A DNA stretch of 64,000 nt from Ulvibacterium marinum (lineage in GTDB: Bacteria; Bacteroidota; Bacteroidia; Flavobacteriales; Flavobacteriaceae): contig NZ_RBCJ01000001.1 of assembly GCF_003626755.1 (NCBI RefSeq), positions 806,001-870,000 of the forward strand. Reading direction: 5' to 3'. The notes below the pieces were generated by a model, which worked only from the letters and a program-made list of their open reading frames with translations, was not told where the DNA came from and ran no database searches. Each line of letters opens with the position of its first letter. Position 1 is the first letter of the stretch. This document shows positions 46,799 through 55,276 of the stretch, piece by piece. The translations under genes were made by a program, and so were the position numbers.

Positions 46799-49216
46799 AT
46801 GTATAAACTATTCCTAAAAATTGCCACACGTTACCTGTTAAAGAACAAGCTCTATTCCTTTATCAACATTTTTGGGTTGGCCCTGGGGATTGCCTCCTTC
46901 GTTTTGATTATGCTCTATGTGAATTATGAGCGTAGCTATGACAAATTTGAAGGCTCTAAAGATGTACATCGCGTATATATGGACTATCTAGAGGGAGGGA
47001 AGTACGTTCCGGGAGACGCAAATACCTATATTGTAAGTGGCCCTACATTGAAAGAGGAATTTCCCGAAATATTGGATTTTGTGAGGCTCAGACGTTTAAG
47101 CGAAATTGTGCTCATCCAAGGCAATACCATTTTTGATCAAAATACGGGATCCCTGGCAGACCCTTCATACTTTGAAATTTTCAACCGAGACTTAAGCAAG
47201 GGAGATATAAGTAAAGCTTTGAGCGAACCCTATTCCATAGTGTTGACCAAACCATTGGCCAAAAAAGTATTCGGTGATAATGATCCTATGGGTAAAACCT
47301 TAAAGATATTTGACGGAAGAAGTCCAAGCTTTAAGGTTACAGGAGTTTTAAAGGACAATCCAAGAAACACACATATGAAGAACGACTTTTTGGTCTCTTT
47401 TGCTTCTTTTTATAGTTGGGAGTCGTTCAAGGGCGATTGGGATTTTACCTGGAACCAGAACATGTACTTTACCTATCTGAAGTTGGATCCCATGGCCGAT
47501 GCAAATCGGTTAAAGGAAAAGATTATGGGTTTTAAAGTAGAAGGCCTGCCCAACGAAAGGCATAATATAGAACCATTGGAAGCTATTCACCTCCATTCCG
47601 ATAAACCCTACGAAGCAGAGGCGAACGGTAGTGCGAGTAGGGTACATTTCCTAATGGCCATTGCCTTGATCATCATTGTTCTTTCTTGGTTGAATTATGT
47701 CAACCTTTCAACGGCCAAATCCTTGGAGCGGGCCAAGGAAACGGGAATCCGCAAGGTAGCCGGGGCACAGAAACCACAGATTGTTCTACAGTCTCTTTTG
47801 GAATCGTTGTTGCTGAACTTTATTGCCATAACAATAGCGGCAGTCATTATATTGATTGTATTGCCACTGTTCAATAGTTACATCGGAAAGGAATTAACCC
47901 TGGATTTTTCAACTATCATGGCATTTCTCCCGATAATCGGCTTTATTCTTATGGGAACCGTGGTATCGGGCATATATCCGGCCTTTATGCTAAGTAACTA
48001 TACCCCGGCCAGAGCCTTGAAGGGAAAAATCCGGACTCCTAAAAATGGTTTGACCATTAGAAAGGCCTTGATTACCGGTCAGTTTTTAGCAACTATTGTT
48101 TTGCTTATGGGTACCATAGTGGTAACTAAACAAATCAAGTTTTTGCAAGACCAACCTATTGGTGCAGATCTGGACCAAGTCGTTGCTTTTAACGGGCAGG
48201 TCTTAAATACAATGCCCGACTCCCTCTTTGTGAATAAACTGATAACCTTTAAAAATGAATTGGACAACTTTTCTTTTGTTGAGGGTACCGCTGGCGCGCG
48301 AACCTATCCGGGAGGCGGATATGATAATCTAAACTCAAGTGCCGGAATTACATTCCCTGATGGAACCAGGGACAACACAAGGATAACCTATAACTATAGT
48401 GTGGATCCAGCTTATTTTGAATTGATGCAACTGGAATTTGTAGCGGGGGAACCTTTTAAGGAAACGACCAATGGGCGGAGTCACGATATCGTTATGAACG
48501 AAAGATTCGTAAGGCATATGGGGATTTCCAGAATGGAGGACGCCGTTGGTAAGATTGTAAAATTTGGGGGACAGGATTGGATGATTTCCGGAGTCATCAA
48601 GGACTACCATCATTTCGGGTTAAAAACCGGGATTGAACCCATGATGCTGATGTACGAGTCCAATAGGGATAATCTTCTCGTAAGATTTAACAATAATGTT
48701 TCGTCCACATCAAGCATGACGGAAGCCATTGGTCAGATTAAGGATAAATGGGCGGCACTATTTCCACAAAGTACGTTTGATTATACTTTTTTAGATCAAA
48801 AGTTCGAGGCGCAATATAATGAGGACAGGGCTTTCGGGGCCGCTTTTCAAATCTTTACCATTTTGGCAATGCTCATTGCGTCCATGGGTCTTTTTGGATT
48901 AACATCATACACTTGTGTCCAAAGAAAAAAAGAAATTGGTATCCGAAAGGTAAATGGTGCAACAATAGGACAAATTCTCTCTCTTTTAAATAAGGATTTT
49001 GTGAAATGGGTAGGCTTGGCCTTTGTCATGGCCGTACCTATTTCTTGGTATGCCATGAACCAATGGTTAGAGGGTTTTGCCTATAAAACAAGTCTTAGCT
49101 GGTGGATTTTCGCCTTAGCTGGATTAACGGCACTTACCATTGCCTTGATTACCGTAAGTTGGCAAAGTTTTCAGGCTGCTATGGCCAATCCTGTGGATGC
49201 CTTGAAGGACGAATAG
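46799..49216 (+). CDS. ABC transporter permease, MacB/FtsX double-domain family
   Basis: An 805-residue protein and last gene of the 24-kb run. It starts MYKLFLKIATRYLLKNKLYS; the usual WRN is TRY. The first coupling segment near residue 313 is RAKETGIRKVAGAQ, with a helix IIIVLSWLNYVNLSTAKS before it. The second near 711 is KKEIGIRKVNGAT, followed by QILSLLNKDFVKW. The C-terminal half is closely related to that of the permease at 49499, although the N-terminal halves are of different types. The tail MANPVDALKDE departs from KSLRTE. A 282-bp promoter region follows. Confidence 0.95.
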   Translation: MYKLFLKIATRYLLKNKLYSFINIFGLALGIASFVLIMLYVNYERSYDKFEGSKDVHRVYMDYLEGGKYVPGDANTYIVSGPTLKEEFPEILDFVRLRRLSEIVLIQGNTIFDQNTGSLADPSYFEIFNRDLSKGDISKALSEPYSIVLTKPLAKKVFGDNDPMGKTLKIFDGRSPSFKVTGVLKDNPRNTHMKNDFLVSFASFYSWESFKGDWDFTWNQNMYFTYLKLDPMADANRLKEKIMGFKVEGLPNERHNIEPLEAIHLHSDKPYEAEANGSASRVHFLMAIALIIIVLSWLNYVNLSTAKSLERAKETGIRKVAGAQKPQIVLQSLLESLLLNFIAITIAAVIILIVLPLFNSYIGKELTLDFSTIMAFLPIIGFILMGTVVSGIYPAFMLSNYTPARALKGKIRTPKNGLTIRKALITGQFLATIVLLMGTIVVTKQIKFLQDQPIGADLDQVVAFNGQVLNTMPDSLFVNKLITFKNELDNFSFVEGTAGARTYPGGGYDNLNSSAGITFPDGTRDNTRITYNYSVDPAYFELMQLEFVAGEPFKETTNGRSHDIVMNERFVRHMGISRMEDAVGKIVKFGGQDWMISGVIKDYHHFGLKTGIEPMMLMYESNRDNLLVRFNNNVSSTSSMTEAIGQIKDKWAALFPQSTFDYTFLDQKFEAQYNEDRAFGAAFQIFTILAMLIASMGLFGLTSYTCVQRKKEIGIRKVNGATIGQILSLLNKDFVKWVGLAFVMAVPISWYAMNQWLEGFAYKTSLSWWIFALAGLTALTIALITVSWQSFQAAMANPVDALKDE

Positions 49217-49220
49217 ATGT

Positions 49221-49239
49221 ACTTCCCGAGAAAGGAAGT
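49221..49239 (+). terminator. Weak hairpin after permease run
   Basis: The arms acttcc (49221-49226) and ggaagt (49234-49239) form a 6-bp stem 4 bp after the stop codon, followed by only tt. It may slow or end transcription of the long run but falls short of a convincing intrinsic terminator. Confidence 0.3.
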
Positions 49240-49279
49240 TTGAAGTATAAATTTACAAAGAGAACGGCCACACTCAGAC

Positions 49280-49318
49280 TGTAAAATATTTGGACAGCCC
49301 TTGTCCAAATATTTTACA
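49280..49318. promoter_or_regulatory. Paired 17-bp TGT-N11-ACA operator-like sites (perfect inverted repeat)
   Basis: Sites TGTAAAATATTTGGACA (49280-49296) and TGTCCAAATATTTTACA (49302-49318) are exact reverse complements separated by 5 bp. This is the best preserved of the three pairs. The centre lies 83 bp upstream of TGGCAC at 49382. The right-hand site alone resembles the second site at 15284 and at 24782. Confidence 0.75.
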
Positions 49319-49381
49319 TAAAAGAAATCAAAAACTCCCCTTTTCCAATCTAAAGTTTTGATTGTTAATTAGTTGTGTTTT

Positions 49382-49397
49382 TGGCACAGAAATCGAT
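49382..49397 (+). promoter_or_regulatory. Putative sigma54-like promoter (TGGCAC-N5-TCGA)
   Basis: TGGCAC is the full sigma54 -24 consensus; after five bases comes TCGA instead of TTGC. It is 117 bp upstream of the ATG at 49499. Conservation of the motif and of its 83-bp distance to the operator pair, rather than the motif alone, is the main support. Confidence 0.55.
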
Positions 49398-49498
49398 TTG
49401 GTTTGCAACGTAGTTGCAGCCTAGGGTTTTGACATAAGCAATATAGTCATGCAAGAGCGAGGTAAAAGGAACTATTTAGACCTTTAAAATAACGTCAC

Positions 49499-51865
49499 AT
49501 GTTGAAGCACCATCTATTTCTATTCTTTCGAAATATTAAGAAGAACAAAAGCATTTTTTTGATTAATACCGTGGGCCTTGGCATAGGAATCGCCTCTTTT
49601 TTGGTATTGGCCGTCTATGTATACAATGATCTTACTTATAATCATTTTAATACAAACCTTTCTAACATCTATCGTATTCGCGAAGGGGAAAGTTTTCAGA
49701 CCAAAGGACCTTTATTGCCTAAAATATTGGAAGATATCCCAGAAGTGGAAAACGGGACACGGGTTTTTGATTGGGACGGATATCGATTGAGTTATGGGGA
49801 AGTGGCCTTTGAGGAAAATTTGAAGTATGTGGACAATGGCTTTTTTTCCATATTTACCTTTCCATTTGTTGAGGGTTCTGCCAAAAATGCGATTCAAGAT
49901 AAATTCGGGGTCGTCATAAGTACTGATTTTGCCAAAAAATATTTTGGCGATACCCCGGCCTTGGGCAAACAGTTTCAAGTAAAGTTCGAGGATGTATTCC
50001 TTACGGTAAATGGTGTGGTGGATATTCCCAGAAATTCTTCCATCCAATTCGATATTGTGGCCTCCTACGAAACGGGAGAAACCATTTCCCCGTGGATCAA
50101 GGAGGCACATGATTGGTATAACACCTTTTCCGAGAGTTATGTGCTTCTGGCACAGGGTACGGACTTGAAAGATGTAAAGCCCAAGCTACAAACTATTGTA
50201 AAGGAGAATTTCCTCCCCGTTGGTAAAAACGAGACCGATTTGGACTTGTTCCCTTTTGCCGACTATCACAGCACGGTGGAATCCAACCGCACCCTTATCG
50301 TGATTCTGGCCCTAGTTGCTTTGGGCATCCTAGGTATAGCCATTGTGAATTTTATCAATCTTACGATTACCAATTCCTTGACCCGTACGAAGGAAATAGG
50401 CATTAAAAAAGTTTTTGGGGCCACGGGGAATTTCTTGTTCCGCCAGATTATGACAGAAAGTATGTTAATGGGACTGGGTGCCCTGTGCTTGGGAATAATC
50501 TTGACCTTGGCATTATTACCCACCTTTAACGGACTATTTGAAACGAACTTAAGCTTCAACCCTTGGGAAAACCCTTTCCTCATCTACGTCCTTTTGGGGA
50601 TTTGGTTGATTGTTGGCATATTTTCTGGGATAGTACCATCGTTAGTATGGGCCCGTGGAAAATTGGTAGATAGTCTACAGGGTAAACTATCGAATCAGAA
50701 TAAACCAGGGTTTTCCAAATATTCTTCGATAGTTGTACAATTTGTAATCGCCATTGTCCTTATTTCCGGAACTTTTTTGATACGTAAGCAAATCAATTAC
50801 ATGATTGATAAGGACCCCAAGTTTGATAGCCAAAATAGTATTGTGGCCCAAACGGACTATTGGCAATATAAAAATCTTGAGGCGGCTTCACAAAACCTAG
50901 AGATTATTTCCAAGGAGCTGGAAGCCACCCCTTACGTGGCCACAACAAGCTTTACAGGAAGCATACCCGGGGATTATGATGAAAACTACAATACGTTCTA
51001 CCCAGAGGCCAAAAGCAGTCTACCCAACATAGGTCTTAGAAAGTCTTATGTGGGAAAAAATTATTTTAAGACTATGGGCATCTCTGTGTTGAGCGGACAC
51101 GGTTTTGATCAGCCCCCGACGTCCTTAAAGAATACTGTGGTCCTAAACAGAACTGCGATGAACAAGCTCGGTTTCGAAAAAGCGGAAGGGCAAATTATCC
51201 GTGAAAGCTCTGAAAGTGGACAACCCTACCGTATTATAGGAGTCATTGATGATTTTAGTTATCAAGGATCGCAACATGAGACACAGCCTTTGGCCCACTT
51301 TTATTCGGAACGTGAGAACTTTATGGATTGGGACTATCTAGTGGTACGAGCTGAAAAAGGCGCAAGTTCGGCAGCAGTACGGTTGCTTCAAGAAAAATGG
51401 AAAGACTTACTGCCCGAGGGTTCCCTGACCCATTTTTTTGCCGACAACAAACTAAATGCATACTATACGGAATATAAGCGGGTGAATACGCTTATTACAT
51501 GTTTCTCTGCCTTGGCCATTATCCTTTCCTGCATAGGTCTTTTTGCTCTGGCATCCTATGCCATGGCCCGCAGGACTAAGGAAATTGGTATTCGAAAGGT
51601 AAACGGTGCAACAATAACACAAATTCTTTCTCTCTTGAACAAGGACTTTTTAAAATGGGTGGTACTTGCGTTTCTGATCGCTGTTCCTTTGGCATGGTAT
51701 GGTCTGGAGAAATGGTTGGAAGGGTTTGCTTATAAAACAACCATGAGTTGGTGGATATTCGCTTTGGCAGGCCTCATCACATTGAGCATTGCATTGCTCA
51801 CCGTAAGTTGGCAGAGCTTTAGGGCAGCGACAGCAAACCCAGTAGAAGCATTACGGGAAGAATAA
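49499..51865 (+). CDS. ABC transporter permease, MacB/FtsX double-domain family (mosaic)
   Basis: A 788-residue protein opening a unit behind the third promoter region. The start MLKHHLFLFFRNIKKNKSIF belongs to the type seen at 52816-60096. The first coupling segment near residue 298 is TKEIGIKKVFGAT, after the aberrant helix LGIAIVNFINLTITNSL. The C-terminal part, KVNGATITQILSLLNKDFLK and what follows, is the type of the permease at 46799. The protein thus looks like a hybrid of two subgroups. The second core domain has GVIDDFSYQGSQHETQP. The tail is TANPVEALREE. An exported DUF2807 gene follows after 50 bp. Confidence 0.95.
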   Translation: MLKHHLFLFFRNIKKNKSIFLINTVGLGIGIASFLVLAVYVYNDLTYNHFNTNLSNIYRIREGESFQTKGPLLPKILEDIPEVENGTRVFDWDGYRLSYGEVAFEENLKYVDNGFFSIFTFPFVEGSAKNAIQDKFGVVISTDFAKKYFGDTPALGKQFQVKFEDVFLTVNGVVDIPRNSSIQFDIVASYETGETISPWIKEAHDWYNTFSESYVLLAQGTDLKDVKPKLQTIVKENFLPVGKNETDLDLFPFADYHSTVESNRTLIVILALVALGILGIAIVNFINLTITNSLTRTKEIGIKKVFGATGNFLFRQIMTESMLMGLGALCLGIILTLALLPTFNGLFETNLSFNPWENPFLIYVLLGIWLIVGIFSGIVPSLVWARGKLVDSLQGKLSNQNKPGFSKYSSIVVQFVIAIVLISGTFLIRKQINYMIDKDPKFDSQNSIVAQTDYWQYKNLEAASQNLEIISKELEATPYVATTSFTGSIPGDYDENYNTFYPEAKSSLPNIGLRKSYVGKNYFKTMGISVLSGHGFDQPPTSLKNTVVLNRTAMNKLGFEKAEGQIIRESSESGQPYRIIGVIDDFSYQGSQHETQPLAHFYSERENFMDWDYLVVRAEKGASSAAVRLLQEKWKDLLPEGSLTHFFADNKLNAYYTEYKRVNTLITCFSALAIILSCIGLFALASYAMARRTKEIGIRKVNGATITQILSLLNKDFLKWVVLAFLIAVPLAWYGLEKWLEGFAYKTTMSWWIFALAGLITLSIALLTVSWQSFRAATANPVEALREE

Positions 51866-51915
51866 TCCCGATACCAGTAAAATAAAAATCAATTAAAGAA
51901 CGAAAAACATAGAAA

Positions 51916-52638
51916 ATGAAAAACGTAACCACACTTATCACATTAATCGTTTGTATTGCTATAACCCATGCCCAACGTGGCAAAAAAGTTAAGGGGAATG
52001 GCCATGTTGTAACAGTTGAAAGAACCACAGATACCTATGACGGTATTTCTGCAAGTGGATTTTATGATATTGAGCTAATCGATGGTGAAGAAGGGCAACT
52101 AACGCTCAAGGGCGAGGAGAATATCCTGGATAATATTGAAACCGAGGTCAAGAGAGGTACTTTGGTTATCAGATCAAAAGATAATAAGCACTTGATCCCT
52201 TCTCGCGGAGAAGGCGTTTTTATAACGGTTTCCGTTGATGAGATCGATAAGATCCGCCTATCGGGATCTGGGGATTTTGTCGGAAGGAAAACACTCAGAA
52301 CCCGTGATATGGATATTCAAGTATCCGGTGCAAAGCATATCGATTTAACTATCGATGCCACCGATATTACTATCGCAACATCAGGTTCCAGCAATATTGA
52401 TTTAAAAGGGAACAGCGAAGAACTTACGATACGATCTTCGGGCTCTTCCAACGTAAAGGCCTATGGATTGGATGTAGATGAAGCAACATTGGAACTCTCC
52501 GGTTCCTCCGATGTTGAGGTGACGGTAAACGAATCATTGACGTCTAGAGTTTCCGGGTCCGGGAATATCCAATATCGTGGCAATCCCGATAAAGTGTTTA
52601 ATCAGATTTCCGGATCGGGATCGGTATCCAAGAATTAA
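51916..52638 (+). CDS. Exported DUF2807 (head GIN domain) protein
   Basis: A 240-residue protein with a signal peptide of about 19 residues (cleavage at THA|Q). After a first strand region (about 30-110) it shows SGS-type turns at about residues 116, 137, 156, 175, 195, 213 and 232, a spacing of 18-21 residues that fits a beta-solenoid. This is the DUF2807/GIN pattern common in Bacteroidota, sometimes labelled as a putative autotransporter adhesin head; no function is established. There is no lipobox and no C-terminal sorting domain, so a periplasmic location is likely. It is 50 bp after the permease at 49499 and 177 bp before the next, and may be the last gene of the short unit that starts at 49382. 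Confidence 0.93.
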   Translation: MKNVTTLITLIVCIAITHAQRGKKVKGNGHVVTVERTTDTYDGISASGFYDIELIDGEEGQLTLKGEENILDNIETEVKRGTLVIRSKDNKHLIPSRGEGVFITVSVDEIDKIRLSGSGDFVGRKTLRTRDMDIQVSGAKHIDLTIDATDITIATSGSSNIDLKGNSEELTIRSSGSSNVKAYGLDVDEATLELSGSSDVEVTVNESLTSRVSGSGNIQYRGNPDKVFNQISGSGSVSKN

Positions 52639-52815
52639 AGGAGTATTTGCTTTCCTTCCAAACGGCGCATCGGGCGAGTTCCATAACATGTCCAAATTGA
52701 ACGGAAGGGAAGAAGGATCCAATGACCATTGGGGTAGGAAGGAGCAAACCAAATGTTGAGTACATGATGAAACTACCCCGGTGGTTATTTGGGCTTCACA
52801 AGAAAATAACGAATT

Positions 52816-55236
52816 ATGCTAAAACACAATCTAAAACTATTTTTCAGGAACATAGGAAAGCATAAAAGCACTTTTTTGATCAATGTTGTGGGCATGTCCA
52901 CGGGACTTGTTTGTGCTTTGTTCATCACCCTTTGGGTATTGGATGAACTAAGCGTGGACCGTTTTCATGAAAAAGGTGATCGATTGGTCCAAATATTACA
53001 AAACTTGCCTACCCCTAATGGTATAGAAACCGATGAGGCGACGCAAGGGCCTTTGGCCAGTGCGCTTCTCGATGAGTTTCCCGAAGTGGTACAATCGGCT
53101 ACTGTTCTGGATAATTCGTGGTTCGAGGGCGAAAAGTTTTTGTTGTCCGATGGAGGTAATCGATTTTTCAAATCCGTGAATCAGTTTGCCGGGAAAGACT
53201 ATTTTAACATGTTTACATTTCCCCTGCTCTATGGAAATCCATCGGAAGTACTTGCGCATACCAACTCGGTGGTCATTTCGGAAGAAATGGCCCAAAAGTT
53301 ATTTAAAACTACAGATGCGGTAGGTAAAACATTGGAATGGTTGCATGATGAATACGGCGGCTCCTATACGGTTTCCGGAGTTTTTAAGAAATTGCCCAAA
53401 AACTCCTCAGCGCAATTTGATGCCGTGTTCAATATGGAGGTCTTTATTGCACAGAATGAAGATTTAAGGGATTGGCGCGATAGCGATGCGAAAACGTATG
53501 TTCTGCTCAAGCCAAACACAGACCTAACGGCATTCAATACCAAAATCAAGAATTTTCTAAAGACCAGGAACGAAAATTTTCCTGAGACTTATTTGGCACA
53601 ACGCTATTACGAAAGGTATCTGCATGGCAATTACGAAAATGGTGTGGTTGCAGGCGGAAGAATCCAATATGTTCGTTTGTTTTCCTTGATCGCCCTTTTA
53701 ATATTGATCATTGCCTGTGTCAACTTTATCAATATGGCAACGGCCAAGGCTTCGACCCGTATCAAGGAAATCGGTGTAAAAAAATCGGTAGGAGCCAAAC
53801 GAAAAAGTTTAATGCTTCAATTTGTAATGGAATCGATTATGATGGTAACGGTCGCCATTGTAATAGCATTGTTTGTCGTTAAATTACTGCTGCCTCAGTT
53901 TAATGGTATTTCTGGAAAAGAACTGACCCTGTCTTTTGATCCCAACCTGATATTGGGCATAGTGTTTATTACCCTGATAACAGGTATCGCGGCTGGGGCC
54001 TATCCTGCACTATATCTATCTGGCCTTTCGGTACTGAATGGACTTAAAGGACAGCTGCTCAAAAGTTTTGGCGGCAATTTTGCCCGAAAAGGCCTGGTCA
54101 TATTCCAGTTTGTGACATCGGTAATCCTCATTGTATCCGTCGTAATCGTTTACAAACAGATGGATTTTATCCAAGACAAAAATTTGGGATTTAATCGTAA
54201 TAATGTTATTTGGTTCTCATCTGGTGTAATGGGAGCGGACACGGGCAAGGCCGAAGATGTTAAGGAGATGGGCACGACCGATATCGAGAACTTTGTACAA
54301 CTGCTGAGAAATACACCCGGTGTCGTTAACGCCTCCAATTTTAGGCATACGATGATGGCCGATTTCGGAACCACTACAGGACTCGATTGGTCAGGAAAGG
54401 ATACGGAGCAAGATGCGCTTTTTGCTCAAATTGCCGGGGGCTACGATTTTATAGAGACATTACAAATGGAATTGAAGGAGGGAAGAACATACTCTAAGAA
54501 ATTTAAAACAGAAAAGGAAAAAATCATTTTTAATGAGGCGGCCATTGCCCAAATGGGCATGAAAGACCCGATAGGAAAAGTCATTAATCTTTGGGGAGAG
54601 GATCGAGAGGTAATCGGAGTAGTAAAGGATTTTCATATCGATAGATTGTATAAAAAAGTCTTGCCCGTTTTTATGACTCTAAGCGATACCGGATTTGCTT
54701 CCAACATTATGGTACGAATGGAACCTGGAACAACAACGGCAACCTTAGGGCGCATAAAGAAAGTGTATCAGGATTATTTTCTTTCGGAGATGCCTTTTGA
54801 GTTCAATTTTTTGGATGAAAATTATCAGTCACTTTATGAATCGGAAAGGCGGGTGGCGGCCCTATCCAAATATTTTGCAGGTCTGGCCATATTAATCTCT
54901 TGTTTGGGTCTCTTCGGTCTGGCCATTTTTACCTCGGAACGAAGAAAAAAGGAAATCAGTATCCGTAAGGTGCTAGGACAAAGTGCCGCACAGGTAACGG
55001 TTATGCTTTCCAGTGAATTTGCAAAATTGGTGTTGATATCCGTTCTCATTGGTCTTCCGATAGCCTATCTACTGGCCAAAAATTGGCTTTCAGGTTTTGC
55101 CTACCACATTCCGTTGCAGCTATGGTATTTCTTGGGTGCTGGGATTGCTGCACTTGCCATAGCCATGCTTACTGTAGGCTCGCAGGCAATACGGGCCGCA
55201 AATAATAATCCGGTGGATGGATTAAGGGACGAATAA
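52816..55236 (+). CDS. ABC transporter permease, MacB/FtsX double-domain family (LGQ block)
   Basis: An 806-residue protein, first of four neighbouring close relatives. It starts MLKHNLKLFFRNIGKHKSTF. GNYENGVVAGGRIQYV precedes TM2, and the first coupling segment near residue 317 is IKEIGVKKSVGAK. The second near 712 is KKEISIRKVLGQSAAQVT followed by LSSEFAKL. The Gln after LG and the SSEFAKL helix mark this block. The tail is NNNPVDGLRDE. The mid-protein linker has an acidic insert, ADTGKAEDVKEMGTTD, at about 475-490, absent from its three relatives. The 177-bp spacer upstream contains no operator pair that I can recognise. Confidence 0.95.
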   Translation: MLKHNLKLFFRNIGKHKSTFLINVVGMSTGLVCALFITLWVLDELSVDRFHEKGDRLVQILQNLPTPNGIETDEATQGPLASALLDEFPEVVQSATVLDNSWFEGEKFLLSDGGNRFFKSVNQFAGKDYFNMFTFPLLYGNPSEVLAHTNSVVISEEMAQKLFKTTDAVGKTLEWLHDEYGGSYTVSGVFKKLPKNSSAQFDAVFNMEVFIAQNEDLRDWRDSDAKTYVLLKPNTDLTAFNTKIKNFLKTRNENFPETYLAQRYYERYLHGNYENGVVAGGRIQYVRLFSLIALLILIIACVNFINMATAKASTRIKEIGVKKSVGAKRKSLMLQFVMESIMMVTVAIVIALFVVKLLLPQFNGISGKELTLSFDPNLILGIVFITLITGIAAGAYPALYLSGLSVLNGLKGQLLKSFGGNFARKGLVIFQFVTSVILIVSVVIVYKQMDFIQDKNLGFNRNNVIWFSSGVMGADTGKAEDVKEMGTTDIENFVQLLRNTPGVVNASNFRHTMMADFGTTTGLDWSGKDTEQDALFAQIAGGYDFIETLQMELKEGRTYSKKFKTEKEKIIFNEAAIAQMGMKDPIGKVINLWGEDREVIGVVKDFHIDRLYKKVLPVFMTLSDTGFASNIMVRMEPGTTTATLGRIKKVYQDYFLSEMPFEFNFLDENYQSLYESERRVAALSKYFAGLAILISCLGLFGLAIFTSERRKKEISIRKVLGQSAAQVTVMLSSEFAKLVLISVLIGLPIAYLLAKNWLSGFAYHIPLQLWYFLGAGIAALAIAMLTVGSQAIRAANNNPVDGLRDE

Positions 55237-55276
55237 TTCCGTCAACCATCAGGGACATGGACAAAAAACTAGAATC

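Noticed and set aside
49398-49420. A consensus -12 box (TTGC) near 49403 or 49413 belonging to the sigma54-like motif
   Set aside because: The TTGC words lie 21 and 31 bases after the start of TGGCAC, not the 11 required, and this arrangement is not shared by the other two promoters.
52689-52705. TGTCCAAATTG in the 177-bp spacer before the permease at 52816 as an operator
   Set aside because: It lacks the ACA end, has no second site and no motif at the conserved distance; probably chance or a relic.
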